Part shown: one piece after another, positions 1-9,113 of the stretch | Layout of the letters: each line of letters starts with the position of its first letter | How positions within the stretch are numbered: the first letter of the stretch is position 1 | Assembly (NCBI RefSeq): GCF_004353915.1 | Contig: NZ_SMRP01000004.1 | Span: forward strand, 124,001 to 188,000 | From: Paraburkholderia silviterrae | Lineage (GTDB): Bacteria > Pseudomonadota > Gammaproteobacteria > Burkholderiales > Burkholderiaceae | Direction of reading: 5' to 3' | DNA length: 64,000 nucleotides | Made by a program: the position numbers and the translations under genes | Notes under the pieces: generated by a model | Database searches by the model: none | Seen by the model: only the letters and a program-made list of their open reading frames with translations | What the model was told of the DNA's origin: nothing

Positions 1-341
1 GGAGCCTGCGGCGGCGGGGGCGGCGGCTGGACAGCGGGCGGCGGCGGCGTCTGGCAAATGAACATGATCTCGCGCGGATCGTTCTCGGGCTTGAAGCCCG
101 ACACGGCGCGATCGGTCGACGAGACGCGCAGCGGCTCCTTGTCGCCGCAAATCTCGGTGACCTTCTTCATACAGGCCTTGGAGCTTTCGAACAGGCCGAG
201 ACACTGTACGCGATAGGCCTGCGTGCCGTTGGCGAGCGTCACGATGTCAAGGTTGTAGGTCGGGCCCGACGCGGTCGTGCAACCAGCCGCGACGACGATA
301 AGGGCAGCCAGTGCGCTGACTGGCAGAAGTCGCATTTTCAT
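1..341 (-). CDS. Putative lipoprotein, C-terminus cut by window edge
   Basis: The visible N-terminus is a lipoprotein signal peptide: a basic start (MKMRLL), a hydrophobic stretch and a lipobox VAAGC with the acylated Cys at residue 21. The mature part contains four further cysteines and ends, as far as seen, in a proline-rich run (two PPPP-type blocks). The reading frame stays open to base 3, so the stop lies outside the window. ATG at 341 is the first in-frame start; a second ATG follows two codons later. The product should be anchored in the outer or inner membrane facing the periplasm. No family was recognised. Confidence 0.8.
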   Translation of the reverse strand, partial: MKMRLLPVSALAALIVVAAGCTTASGPTYNLDIVTLANGTQAYRVQCLGLFESSKACMKKVTEICGDKEPLRVSSTDRAVSGFKPENDPREIMFICQTPPPPAVQPPPPPPQA

Positions 342-571
342 TTTCGATTCGAATGATGGAAGAGGAATGTACTGTCGTCCGGCGCACGCCGAAGCAGTGC
401 CACGATACGACCCCTCGACACGTCACCCAATCAGATAATGCTTAAATGCACAATCGAAGTGATTCGATTCGGAGTCCGCGCGATCAGGATGAGCGGGCCG
501 CTTTGTGCTGGTCGCGGCGCGCGCCCTGACAGACTCAGCGCGTCGTCAGGGCGCAGACTCATCACGCAGAT

Positions 572-1066
572 TCAAGGAGAGGAGGCAGTGGGGGCCGCGC
601 CCGACACCGCCGATGCGGGTTCCTGCGCGGGCGCCGCACTCGTGTCGGCGGCGTCGTTGGCCGCGCCCTGGATCGGCTGCTCGATACCGGTGCGCACGTA
701 TTGCTTGAATGCCGCGCCCGCAGCCCACGGGTCGGGCTTGCAGCCGAGCGAGCTGTCGCAATGCGCCGCGAAGCCGATGGTGGTCGTGCCGTCGCTGTTG
801 TGAGTCCGCGTGATTTCGTAGGCGAGCGCGCGCTTGCCGCCGCCGGGGCCGGCGGTCTGGATCAGCGTGTCGGTCACGGTCTGCACTTCGTATTTCGAAT
901 GACCGCGCACCCAGTCCTGGGCGCGCTGCCACCAGATGTCGCACTGTGGCTTGTCGCTGCAGGTGAGCGGCGCGGTGGCGATCTGCATGACGTCGGGATT
1001 CACCTGGCCCGGTGGCGCGCAGGCCGCAAGCGCCGCGCAAAGCAGGATCGGCAGAGTTCGTTTCAT
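572..1066 (-). CDS. Putative lipoprotein, 164 aa
   Basis: The protein starts MKRTLPILLCAALAAC, a short lipoprotein signal with the acylated Cys at residue 16. GAGGAAC lies 7 bp before the ATG and decides this start over longer in-frame openings. The mature part has four cysteines (PLTCSDKPQCDIWW, AHCDSSLGC) that could form disulphides, and an Ala/Pro/Ser-rich tail from about residue 140. It is in the same orientation as the lipoprotein gene at 1-341 but 230 bp from it, so co-transcription is uncertain. It looks like a Burkholderiaceae hypothetical lipoprotein; I assign no function. Confidence 0.8.
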   Translation of the reverse strand: MKRTLPILLCAALAACAPPGQVNPDVMQIATAPLTCSDKPQCDIWWQRAQDWVRGHSKYEVQTVTDTLIQTAGPGGGKRALAYEITRTHNSDGTTTIGFAAHCDSSLGCKPDPWAAGAAFKQYVRTGIEQPIQGAANDAADTSAAPAQEPASAVSGAAPTASSP

Positions 1067-1331
1067 CGCGTGGGTTCCTCCCTGAATGGGCACGCGTCGC
1101 GCGCGGCCCGGTCGTCTTGTCGTTGGCATGCGGGGCATCGGCGTGCACGGCGTATTTCGGCGCGCAATGCCCATAAAACATTGGACCGCGCACGCGCATT
1201 CGCGTTTCAAGCAAATGGGATGCCCGAATCGGGCGACGCAGCGCGCTGCATGGCGCGCGCTGCCGTCACGCGCCATCCGATGGCGTTTTGCGTCGCGCAG
1301 AATGCGGCGCAAAACGCGGCACGGCAACGGG

Positions 1332-2954
1332 TCAAACGCTGAAGCGGTTGAGCGTGTAGGCGCGATACGCGGTCACGAAGGCGTCGAACGAGCCGACTTC
1401 CTCGCGCTCGAGCTTCGCTTGTTCATCTAGCGACTCGCGCGCGAGCGCTTCGAATTGTGCCATCGCTTGCGTGTCGAGCGGACGCGAGAGGAAATGCGCC
1501 GCATGACGCTCGCTTTGCGCGAGCGCAAATTGCAGGAAGGATTGCTGGTTGTCGCGCATCGTTTGCAGCACGCGCGCCGAGGGCGTGAGCGATGCATCAG
1601 CGAGCTTCGCGCGCTGTGTCGCGAGCGAGCGCGCATGCTCGTCGCCACCGTGCAGCGCGTCCAGCACGGCTGCACTGTGCTCGATCTTCGCGAGCAGTTC
1701 GGCGGCCCAATCCTGCAGCGAGATCGTCTCATTGGCGCGCTTGAGCTCGAGGCCCGGGCGGCGCCCCTCTTTCGTGACGAGCCCGAAGTTCTCGTTGGCC
1801 TGCTCATATTCGGCTGCGGGCAACAGCGGGCTGTCTTCGAGCGCGCAAGCGAGCAGGTAGGCGTCGAGAAAACGCGCCGTCTCGAGCGAGATGCCGGTGG
1901 GCTCGAACGGATCGATGTCCATGCAGCGCACCTCGACGTATTGCACGCCGCGCGCGGCGAGCGCATGCAGCGGCCGCTCGCCGGGGTACGTGATGCGCTT
2001 GGGGCGGATCGTCGAATAGAACTCGTTTTCGATCTGCAGCACGTTGGTGTTGATCTGCACCCACTCGCCGTCGCGGTGCGTGCCGATCGCCTCGTACGGC
2101 GGATACGGCTGGCTCACCGCCTGCGCGAGCGCGTCGAGATAGCCCGGCAGCGTGTCGTAGTCGGCGCGCAGCGCGGACTGGCCCGTGGTGTTCGAGTAGC
2201 CGAGGTCGCTCATGCGCAGGCTCGTCGCGTACGGCAGATAGAGCGTGTTCGCGTCGAAGGTGTCGAGCGCATGCGCGCGGCCGCGCAAAAAGCGCCCGTC
2301 GAGCGCCGGCGAGGCGCCGAACAGATACATCAGCAGCCAGTTCGTGCGGCGGAAGTTGCGGATCAGCGCCAGGTAGCGCTCCGACTGATAGTCCGTCTGC
2401 GTGGCTGTGGACTGCTCGTGCGCGTGCAGTGCGCGCCACACTTCTTCGTTAAGCGAATAGTTGTAGTGGATGCCCGCGATGCACTGCATGGTGCGGCCGT
2501 AACGCAGCGCGAGCCCCATGCGGTAGACGTACTTGAGGCGGCCGATGTTCGAGTCGCCGTAGCGGGCGATGGGAATGCCGTCGTCGGTGTCGGGCAACAG
2601 GCCCGGCATCGATTCGTTCCACAGCATTTCGCCGTCGCGCGCGAGCACCCCGTAGACATAGCGATGAAGCTCGTCGAGCTTCGCGAGCGTGATGGAGGCG
2701 TCTTTTTCGGCGGGCGTGATGATCTCGATCAGCGCTTCCGAATAGTCGGTCGTGAGCGACGGATGCGTGAGGGCCGAGCCAAGCGCTGTCGCATGCGGCG
2801 TCATGGCGAGATGGCCGTCGCGCGTCACCCGCAGGCTTTCCTTTTCGATGCCGCGCAGACCGCGTGTGAGCGCGTCGCGGTGTGGCCCGGCGCTCAGCAC
2901 GGAAAGGCGCTGCGTGAGAACGTCGTTCGTGCGTGTAGAGGTCGTGTCTGGCAT
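1332..2954 (-). CDS. gshA: Glutamate-cysteine ligase, 540 aa
   Basis: This enzyme makes gamma-glutamylcysteine from Glu, Cys and ATP, the first step of cytosolic glutathione synthesis. The family is recognised from RGIEKESLRV near residue 35, the glutamate-binding region TDYSEALIEIITPA, the block YGRTMQCIAGIHYNYSL and YVEVRCMDIDPF. Length fits the proteobacterial type 1 enzyme. I chose the start at MPDTTSTRT; an in-frame opening 54 codons upstream adds only Arg/Ala-rich sequence that looks non-coding. The partner gshB is not in the window. The 246 bp between this start and the alkA stop holds no gene. Confidence 0.95.
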   Translation of the reverse strand: MPDTTSTRTNDVLTQRLSVLSAGPHRDALTRGLRGIEKESLRVTRDGHLAMTPHATALGSALTHPSLTTDYSEALIEIITPAEKDASITLAKLDELHRYVYGVLARDGEMLWNESMPGLLPDTDDGIPIARYGDSNIGRLKYVYRMGLALRYGRTMQCIAGIHYNYSLNEEVWRALHAHEQSTATQTDYQSERYLALIRNFRRTNWLLMYLFGASPALDGRFLRGRAHALDTFDANTLYLPYATSLRMSDLGYSNTTGQSALRADYDTLPGYLDALAQAVSQPYPPYEAIGTHRDGEWVQINTNVLQIENEFYSTIRPKRITYPGERPLHALAARGVQYVEVRCMDIDPFEPTGISLETARFLDAYLLACALEDSPLLPAAEYEQANENFGLVTKEGRRPGLELKRANETISLQDWAAELLAKIEHSAAVLDALHGGDEHARSLATQRAKLADASLTPSARVLQTMRDNQQSFLQFALAQSERHAAHFLSRPLDTQAMAQFEALARESLDEQAKLEREEVGSFDAFVTAYRAYTLNRFSV

Positions 2955-3200
2955 TGAAGGCAGGTCGGGCTCTGGCCGGCGACGCCGTGCTGCACGCGCC
3001 GCCGACAAGGGATTTTCGGTAGCGGGCACTTTAACATCTCGCCGGAAGACCTGCTTGAGGCCCCTTCGGGCGGGGTTTTGCGGCTGGCTCAGCGCGTGCG
3101 CGCGACGGCCCGCCATGGCCCGCCGCGATCGGGTGTGCGGATCGGCGAGCGTTTCGCGCGCTCGCGCGAGCGCCGTAATCGGATGGATGTCGCGGAAGCG

Positions 3201-4238
3201 CTAGCCGCCGCGCGCCGCGCCAGCGCGATCGGCAATCTCATTCCAGAGATGCATCGCGGCATAGGCGCGCCAGGGCCGCCACGCCTCGGTGCGCGCGCGC
3301 TGCTGCGTCGCGCGCACGAGCGCGGGGTCGCGTGCGGCGATGGCCTGCATGAGCACGAGGTCGGTGGCGGGCCACGCATCGGCGTCGCGCCACGCACGCA
3401 TGGCCACATACTCCACCGTCCAGGGGCCGATGCCAGGCAGTGCGAGCAGTCCGGCGCGCATGGCGTCGAGGGTGGCGCGCTCGGCGGCCCTGTCGGCACT
3501 GGGCTCGCCAGGACAATTGCGGCGTTTGCTGGCTGCGCGAGGCGCGGCGTGTTGCGCCGGCGCACGCTCGATGGCGAGCTCACCGCTTGCCACCGCCGCC
3601 GCGAAGCCCTGTAGCGCGGCCACACGCTTGCCTGGCATGCCGATGCCTGCGAGGTCGGCAGCGGCCAGCGCGGCCGGCGTTGGAAAGCGCCACGCGGTGC
3701 GTGCGTGCGCGTGGCCGTCGATGCGCTTGCCTACGCGCTCGACTAGGCGGCCCACGATGGTGGTCGCGGCTTTCACGCTCACCTGCTGGCCGACGATCGC
3801 GCGCACCACGAGCTCGAAGCCCGACCACGCACCCGGCACGCGCAGCCCCGGCGCCGCGGCGACGAGCGGCGCGAACCATGGATCGGTGGCGAGACCCGCA
3901 CCGATTGCAACCGGATCTGCCGCCACGTCGAAGATGCGTGCGAGCGGTGCGGCAAGCGCGGCTGCATGAGCGCTCACTGGTCCGTCGATCTCGACGACGA
4001 GGCAACGCTTTCGCGCATGGCGGCGCACGGCCAGCGTGCCGCTCGCACCGTTGAAATCAATCGCGCGCAGCCAGGCACCGTCCTCCACGGCCTCGACGCC
4101 GGGCGTGGCACGCCCGGCCAGAAAGCGCAGCATGCGCGGCCAGTCGTACGGCGCGCGAAACGGCAGCTCGAGGGTGGCATCCGGCTGCGGGACGGCGTTT
4201 CGCGATTGCTGCGGTTCGTTCGGCAGGACGGCGCTCAA
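3201..4238 (-). CDS. alkA: DNA-3-methyladenine glycosylase II (AlkA-type)
   Basis: This HhH-GPD base-excision glycosylase removes alkylated bases. The signature is helix-hairpin-helix LLALPGIGPWTVEYVAMRAW near residue 275, followed by the catalytic Asp in WPATDLVLMQAI. The N-terminal half (about 1-140) matches the AlkA TBP-like domain, and SGFELVVRAIVGQQVS lies at its junction with the HhH part. The start is TTG at 4238, overlapping the ada stop as TTGA; there is no usable ATG before the conserved core. This 4-bp overlap implies translational coupling with ada, so both alkylation-repair steps should be induced together. Length is 345 aa; the Arg/Ala-rich insert around 225-250 is unusual. Confidence 0.92.
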   Translation of the reverse strand: MSAVLPNEPQQSRNAVPQPDATLELPFRAPYDWPRMLRFLAGRATPGVEAVEDGAWLRAIDFNGASGTLAVRRHARKRCLVVEIDGPVSAHAAALAAPLARIFDVAADPVAIGAGLATDPWFAPLVAAAPGLRVPGAWSGFELVVRAIVGQQVSVKAATTIVGRLVERVGKRIDGHAHARTAWRFPTPAALAAADLAGIGMPGKRVAALQGFAAAVASGELAIERAPAQHAAPRAASKRRNCPGEPSADRAAERATLDAMRAGLLALPGIGPWTVEYVAMRAWRDADAWPATDLVLMQAIAARDPALVRATQQRARTEAWRPWRAYAAMHLWNEIADRAGAARGG

Positions 4239-5449
4239 GCGGTGGTCTCCGGCGTGGCGGTAGCGCGGGCGCGCTTCGAGCCCCGCACCGGTGGGTCATC
4301 GGCAAGTCCCGGTTCGGCTACGCGGACTTCGCCCGCGCGCGCCTCGGCATCGATGAGCGCTGCCTTGCGCGCGAGCCCCCAGCGGTAGCCCGCGAGCGCG
4401 CCGCCCTTTTGCACGACGCGGTGGCACGGAATCGCCAGTGCCACGGGGTTCGACGCGCACGCGCTCGCGACGGCGCGTACCGCGCGCGGCGCGCCGAGCG
4501 TTTCGGCGATCTGCGTGTAGCTGCGCGTCTCGCCGTACGGAATGTGCTGGAGCGCGTCCCAGACACGTTGCTGGAATGCCGTTGCGGCAATGTCGAGTGG
4601 CAGCTCGATATGTTCGCGGCGGCCATGCAGATAGGCGTCGATTTGCGCGACGAACGGCGCGAGTCCCGCCGCGTCCTCGATGCAGCGCGCGTTCGCGAAG
4701 TCGGTGGCGAGGCTCGCGCTCAGCTCGCCCGGATCGTCACCGAATGCGATCCGGCAGATGCCCTTGTCCGTCGCCGCGACGAGCACGCGCCCGAGCGGTG
4801 TGACCGCGTTCGCATAGCGGATCGTGAGTCCCGCGCCCTTGCGGCGAAACGCCGACGGTGCCATGCCCAGCTCGCCCGCCACGCTCTCGTAGAGCCGCGA
4901 TGACGAGTTGAAGCCGGCGTCGGCGCTCGCGCGCGTGACGTCGGCGCCTTGCGCGAGCGCGTCGCGCAGCACGGCGCCGCGGCGGGCGGCCTGGTATTGG
5001 CGCGGCGAGACGCCCAGCACGCGCTTGAAGAGACGCTGCAGATGAAACGGGCTCAGATGCACGGCCTCGCCGAGCTGCGCGAGCGTGAGGCGCGCCTGGG
5101 GATCGGCGTCGAGGGCGGCACAGGCGCGGCGCACGATCTCGAGCTCGCGCGGCAGGCCGCCGGGCCGGCAACGCTTGCATTCGCGGTAGCCAGCAGCGCG
5201 CGCGGCGTCGGCATCGGCGAACAACTCTACGTTCTCGCGGCGCGGCAGGCGCGACGCACAGGACGGACGGCAAAACACGCCCGTCGTGCGCACGCCGTAG
5301 AAGAACTGGCCATCGGCACGCGCGTCGCGCGCCGCGATGGCGGCCCAGCGCTCGTTATCGGTGGAAAAAGCGGTGGCAGACCCGGAGACAGACGCGCTGT
5401 CGAAGTCGGCGGCGAGCTCGCCGTGAGCGGCGGTCGGGATGGCGTTCAT
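4235..5449 (-). CDS. ada: Bifunctional alkylation-response regulator / O6-methylguanine-DNA methyltransferase
   Basis: Three domains are visible in 404 aa. First is the Ada zinc domain, with a four-Cys pattern around GVFCRPSCASR and ECKRC (residues about 55-100), which repairs methylphosphotriesters. Second is an AraC-type helix-turn-helix (LTLAQLGEAVHLSPFHLQRLFKRVLG, about 120-200). Third is the C-terminal methyltransferase with active site IPCHRVV near residue 350. Methyl transfer to the N-terminal Cys normally turns Ada into an activator of its own operon. ATG at 5449 is preceded by GGAGTC. The gene overlaps alkA by 4 bp; the two form an adaptive-response operon. After the active site there is a roughly 50-aa low-complexity tail. 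Confidence 0.95.
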   Translation of the reverse strand: MNAIPTAAHGELAADFDSASVSGSATAFSTDNERWAAIAARDARADGQFFYGVRTTGVFCRPSCASRLPRRENVELFADADAARAAGYRECKRCRPGGLPRELEIVRRACAALDADPQARLTLAQLGEAVHLSPFHLQRLFKRVLGVSPRQYQAARRGAVLRDALAQGADVTRASADAGFNSSSRLYESVAGELGMAPSAFRRKGAGLTIRYANAVTPLGRVLVAATDKGICRIAFGDDPGELSASLATDFANARCIEDAAGLAPFVAQIDAYLHGRREHIELPLDIAATAFQQRVWDALQHIPYGETRSYTQIAETLGAPRAVRAVASACASNPVALAIPCHRVVQKGGALAGYRWGLARKAALIDAEARAGEVRVAEPGLADDPPVRGSKRARATATPETTA

Positions 5450-5536
5450 TTCGTGACTCCCGGAAATGGCGGATTCGATGGTCCCACTGTAGCGGCTTGT
5501 ACGCATGACGGCCTGCCGGATCTTGCGCTGTCGTTC

Positions 5537-5592
5537 AGATGCGGTCGGCTAGATGCGGTCGGCCAGATGCGCTCAGCTAGACGCGGTCGGAT
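5537..5592. repeat. Four degenerate 14-bp tandem repeats
   Basis: The unit AGATGCGGTCGGCT occurs four times head to tail (5537, 5551, 5565, 5579) with 0 to 4 changes per copy. The array lies in the gap upstream of ada and about 150 bp before the small RNA promoter. No role is known; it could bind a regulator or be a neutral slippage product. Confidence 0.85.
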
Positions 5593-5708
5593 AGCCGATC
5601 TGGCACCGCTTAGACGCCGCCGTTACCTGGCTGCCGCCTGACTGCCATAGGGATGCGACAACGAGTGCGTCAATTTGGCACGATTGCGGGTTTTCCCTTA
5701 AAAACTTG

Positions 5709-5737
5709 TTGCGTCGCGTCAGGCCGCTGTGTATAGT
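5709..5737 (+). promoter_or_regulatory. Sigma70-type promoter for the small RNA
   Basis: The -35 TTGCGT (5709-5714) and -10 TATAGT (5732-5737) are separated by exactly 17 bp. The predicted start is at about 5744, which is the first base of the tandem TGTCTCCTCC motifs. Confidence 0.7.
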
Positions 5738-5743
5738 GGTTCC

Positions 5744-5805
5744 TGTCTCCTCCATGTCTCCTCCTGATATGGATTAAGCCCGCTCACCGTAGCGGGCTTT
5801 TTTTC
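5744..5805 (+). ncRNA. Candidate ~60-nt small RNA with two anti-Shine-Dalgarno motifs
   Basis: The predicted transcript begins with TGTCTCCTCC, one base, then TGTCTCCTCC again, followed by a short linker and an intrinsic terminator. The terminator stem is AAGCCCGCT (5776-5784) pairing with AGCGGGCTT (5791-5799), with a run of T. CCAT (5752-5755) can pair with ATGG (5769-5772), which would put the second CTCCTCC in a loop. Such CU-rich loops pair with ribosome binding sites in Hfq-dependent sRNAs of other proteobacteria. No open reading frame fits. Function as a translational repressor is inferred. Confidence 0.65.
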
Positions 5806-5915
5806 GTCCAGCGATTCCATCGCCCTGCCAGCTGGCTCCCCGTGGCCGCGCATCGCCATTTTCCGCCTGATCTCCCTCCCCTACACTGTGTAGATGTGCC
5901 ACTTTGGGAAGAGCC

Positions 5916-6326
5916 ATGCAAATCCAGATTCGCGAAATCGACCATGTTGTGATCCGCGCGGCTGATCTCGCCGCCATGACGCGCTTCTACTGCGACGTGC
6001 TGGGCTGCAGCGTCGAGCGCGAGGAGCAAAAATTAGGGCTCGTGCAGTTGCGCGCGGGCCGCTCGCTCGTCGATCTGGCCGCGGTCGGTGGGCCGCTCGA
6101 CCGCGATGGCGGTGCGGCGCCGTCGAGCGCGGCCGGCAATATGGATCATCTGTGCCTGCGTGTGGAGCCCTTCGATGGCGAGGCGCTCAAGGCCTGGCTT
6201 ACGCAGATGGGCGCACGCCCGGGTGAGGTGGTCGAACGCAACGGCGCAGAAGGTATCGGACCGTCGTTGTACCTGTTCGACCCCGAGGGCAACATGGTCG
6301 AACTGAAAGGGCCGGCTGCGCGCTGA
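5916..6326 (+). CDS. VOC-superfamily (glyoxalase/bleomycin-resistance-like) protein
   Basis: The 136-aa protein has the paired beta-alpha-beta-beta-beta modules of the vicinal-oxygen-chelate fold. Likely metal-site residues are His in IDHVVIRA (about residue 10), His in MDHLCLRV (about 75) and Glu in GNMVELKG near the end. Such proteins act as lyases, dioxygenases or resistance proteins; the substrate cannot be read from sequence. ATG at 5916 follows GGGAAG at good spacing; a TTG 12 bp upstream is less likely. It lies just downstream of the small RNA terminator and is probably transcribed on its own. Confidence 0.85.
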   Translation: MQIQIREIDHVVIRAADLAAMTRFYCDVLGCSVEREEQKLGLVQLRAGRSLVDLAAVGGPLDRDGGAAPSSAAGNMDHLCLRVEPFDGEALKAWLTQMGARPGEVVERNGAEGIGPSLYLFDPEGNMVELKGPAAR

Positions 6327-6416
6327 TTGCTTCGTTCGGCCGCCCGGTAGCCGCGCTTTGGCCCTGACCGGCTGCATCAAGTCTGGCGCGGCGGCCGCGA
6401 GGCCCCCGCTGCCCAA

Positions 6417-6971
6417 TCAAACGTTCTCAGGTGCCTTTAAGACGGTCCATTCGACCGCTACCGGCTCGCTCACGGTATTGCCGATCCAGGCGGCGCGGTC
6501 CTGCACGGTGCATTGCAGGCGCATCGTACGCTCCGCCAGTGCGCCGAGGGACGCCGCCACGCCCTCGCCCAGCGACCAGACGGTCACGTTGCGCAGCCGT
6601 TCCACCTTGCCGCGCACACCCTGCCACCAGATCTCCGAGGTGCGTCCACCGTAGGCGATCACGATCACCTCCTCGGCGCGCGAACTCGCTTTGGCGATCC
6701 GGCGCTCGTCGGGCTGCCCCACTTCGATCCACGTCTGCACCGCGCCGGTGTAGTCCTTGCTCCAGAGGTCGGGCTCGTCGGTGTCCGACAGGCCCTTGCA
6801 GAATTCGAGACGCTCGCTCGCGAAAAGCGCGAATGCGACGATGCGCACCATCATCCGCTCGTCAGTTTCGGACGGATGACGCGCGATCGTGAGCGCATGG
6901 TCGGCGTAGTAATGCCGGTCCATGTCCGCGATCTGCAGTTCTGTCTTATAGATGGTCGATTTGAGTGCCAT
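6417..6971 (-). CDS. yaeQ: YaeQ family protein
   Basis: The 184-aa protein matches YaeQ along its length: MALKSTIYKTELQIADMDRHYY at the start, ARHPSETDERMMVRIVAFALFA, and TIEVGQPDE-type and GGRTSEIWW blocks in the middle. YaeQ has a PD-(D/E)XK nuclease-like fold, but its role is poorly known; in E. coli it was linked to suppression of rfaH loss. Length is normal for the family. It stands alone between the VOC gene (convergent) and an unrelated small secreted protein. Confidence 0.93.
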   Translation of the reverse strand: MALKSTIYKTELQIADMDRHYYADHALTIARHPSETDERMMVRIVAFALFASERLEFCKGLSDTDEPDLWSKDYTGAVQTWIEVGQPDERRIAKASSRAEEVIVIAYGGRTSEIWWQGVRGKVERLRNVTVWSLGEGVAASLGALAERTMRLQCTVQDRAAWIGNTVSEPVAVEWTVLKAPENV

Positions 6972-7310
6972 ACCGAGTCCAGCGCGAGTTCAGCGCCGCG
7001 CAAAAGCCGCACATGATAGCGAGTTTCCAGCACATCCTGTGCCGCAATCATCGAACGGCGACGCGCTGGACCGTCAGGATGGTCGGTCGCAAAAATGACG
7101 GTGCAATGACGGGATTAAGGCAGGCGGGCCGCTTGAAGACCCGATCGGGGTGCGCATGCCGCTCGTGGCGGGCCGAGTGCCATGGGCCCGACGCGCTTGC
7201 GGCATGCCTTTGGAGCGTTGGTGCAACGGACGATGCGCGAGCGGCATGGCTCGCGTGGGACGCGTAGAGATCGGCGGCTTGCAGGCGCGCCGGGGTCCAG
7301 CTTGCGTGCG

Positions 7311-7652
7311 TTACTGCTTGATGAAGCGGTCGGTGGTCCAGAGCCCTTGATCGTCTGCATTCGCCGCGTTGACGAACTCGACATCGTGGCCCACTACGCG
7401 CACGACGCGGAACGACTGATTCTCAGGCGTGGAGAGGCAACGGTAATCGGCGAAATACTCCTGCACCTGCTGATGCTCACCGGCTTGCTCGTGCATGGAG
7501 ACCGCGTCGAGCTTGTCCTTCGAGAGGCAGCCATACGAACCGGCCTTGAGCTGCACGGTTTGCTGTGGTTTCACCACGAAATCCTGCGCCTGAGCGGAAA
7601 CGGCGCAAAAGAGACCGGTGGTGAATGCGGTCATCGCGAATAGCATTTTCAT
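7311..7652 (-). CDS. Small secreted hypothetical protein, 113 aa
   Basis: A Sec signal peptide (MKMLFAMTAFTTGLFCAVSAQAQ, likely cut after AQA) precedes a mature domain of about 90 residues. That domain has two cysteines (SYGCLSKD and DYRCLSTPE) able to form a disulphide. AGGAGG lies 7 bp before ATG 7652 and settles the start. The product should be periplasmic. The CLS-K...CLS-P pattern recurs in short Burkholderiaceae hypothetical proteins, but I know no function. No operon partner is adjacent. Confidence 0.8.
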   Translation of the reverse strand: MKMLFAMTAFTTGLFCAVSAQAQDFVVKPQQTVQLKAGSYGCLSKDKLDAVSMHEQAGEHQQVQEYFADYRCLSTPENQSFRVVRVVGHDVEFVNAANADDQGLWTTDRFIKQ

Positions 7653-8207
7653 GATTGCCTCCTGTCTTATCAGAGCTGGCACTTTACGGCTTACTCCGAT
7701 CCCGTATAGAGCTGCGGACTTATACTCAGGTTAGCTATGTATTTAACTTCCACTCACGAGGCAACTTTTCCAATCTAGAAGACTGCAAAAGAACTGCAAG
7801 AAGAACTTGTGTGCGAGCGCAGCAGTCATGCATGGCCACATCGGGCTTAGGGTCCGCCAAAATCTGCCCCGACTCTGTTCCAGCGCGATTGGCTGGAGCG
7901 CGAACGCTATCGAGTCCGGCGCTCACCCTTGCAAGACAAGGCAGACGCCGCTCAAAGACTGTTTGATGAAGCGTGCGAATGAAGTGCTTTAATACATTGC
8001 CCGCTTATTTGACGCGGTGCACATCAAGTCGAAGCATAGCCACTCGAGCGCCTAGCCAGTTAGTCATCGAATGCAGAATAAAAACGATGCCAGGCACGCA
8101 CCGGGGTGTCGTTCTGCCAGGCGCTCGTTGCGTGAAATACACTTTCGTCTTCACTTGCGCGACTGCAATCTTCGTGGATAAATCGGGCTTCCCCACTGGA
8201 GAAACCC
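7653..8207. other. Gene-free stretch of 555 bp
   Basis: Reading frames here are short, lack ribosome binding sites and have non-Burkholderia codon use. GC is visibly lower than in the flanking genes. I see no recognisable transposase remnant, tRNA or terminator. It could be decayed DNA. The last 60 bp must hold the promoter of the LysE-type gene. Confidence 0.5.
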
Positions 8208-8834
8208 ATGACTCTCGCCCACTGGTTGCCGTTCGCGATCGCGTCGGCCATTCTCGTTGCCATTCCCGGGCCCACCGTTCTGCTAGTCGTGTCCTATGCG
8301 CTTGGCCATGGCCGCCGCTACGCGCTGGCGACGACTGCTGGCGTCGCGCTCGGCGACTTCAGTGCGATGACGGCATCCATGCTCGGCCTTGGTGTGATCC
8401 TGGCCGCCTCTGCGGCGCTTTTTTCGATGCTCAAGTGGGTGGGTGCCGTGTACCTGATCTATCTGGGCATCAAGCTCTGGCGCGCACCCGTGAGCACCGC
8501 AGAGGCGCCCGATACCTCCGAAACCCGCACCGGCCGAATCTTCGCGCACGCCTACGCCGTCACCGCGCTCAATCCGAAGAGCATCATTTTCTTCGTCGCA
8601 TTCGTCCCGCAGTTCATCGACCCGCATGCGGCCGCGCTGCCGCAGATCGTTGTGTTCGAGGCCACGTTCCTCACCCTCGCCACGCTCAATGCGTTCGGCT
8701 ACGCCTTGCTCGCGGCGGCCGCACGCAAGGCGGTGCGCAGCCCGCGTGTGCAGCGTCTCGTCAATCGCATTGGCGGTTCGCTGTTGATCGGCGCGGGGCT
8801 TTTCGCCGCCGCATGGAAGAAGTCGGCGACCTGA
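8208..8834 (+). CDS. LysE/RhtB-family amino-acid exporter
   Basis: The 208-aa inner-membrane protein has about six hydrophobic helices. It shows the LysE-family marks: AIPGPTVLLVVSYALGHGRR near residue 20, GAVYLIYLGIKLWR near residue 80 and LNPKSIIFFVAFVPQFI near residue 125. Members export amino acids, homoserine lactone or related metabolites by proton antiport; the substrate is not predictable here. GGAG precedes ATG 8208. It is monocistronic by spacing. A second family member lies at 58159-58812 but is clearly divergent in sequence. Confidence 0.92.
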   Translation: MTLAHWLPFAIASAILVAIPGPTVLLVVSYALGHGRRYALATTAGVALGDFSAMTASMLGLGVILAASAALFSMLKWVGAVYLIYLGIKLWRAPVSTAEAPDTSETRTGRIFAHAYAVTALNPKSIIFFVAFVPQFIDPHAAALPQIVVFEATFLTLATLNAFGYALLAAAARKAVRSPRVQRLVNRIGGSLLIGAGLFAAAWKKSAT

Positions 8835-9113
8835 GCGCCCTTACTCCTGTGGCCGCCAGTTCGCAATCCATGTTTGCACCTGGTCGTCGCATTTCGCTCC
8901 TGCTTTGCGGCGCTGCCTTGCGCAGCGCGTCTGCGCCTGGCCGTGTCCGCCGGCCCGCTCATGCTCTACCATTACCGCCCAGGCATGCACGCTGCTGCAC
9001 GGGGTGCGTGCGGCAGCCCACCTTGGCTCACGAGACCAGGTAATCACCTGTCGCACACGCTGTAGCTTTCCGGCTACAATGGAATCGCACCGCTTGACAA
9101 CCAGGAGGTTATC

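Noticed and set aside
8841..8977. Possible 40-odd-residue minus-strand peptide ending WIANWRPQE
   Set aside because: No ribosome binding site or family match; codon use is not typical.
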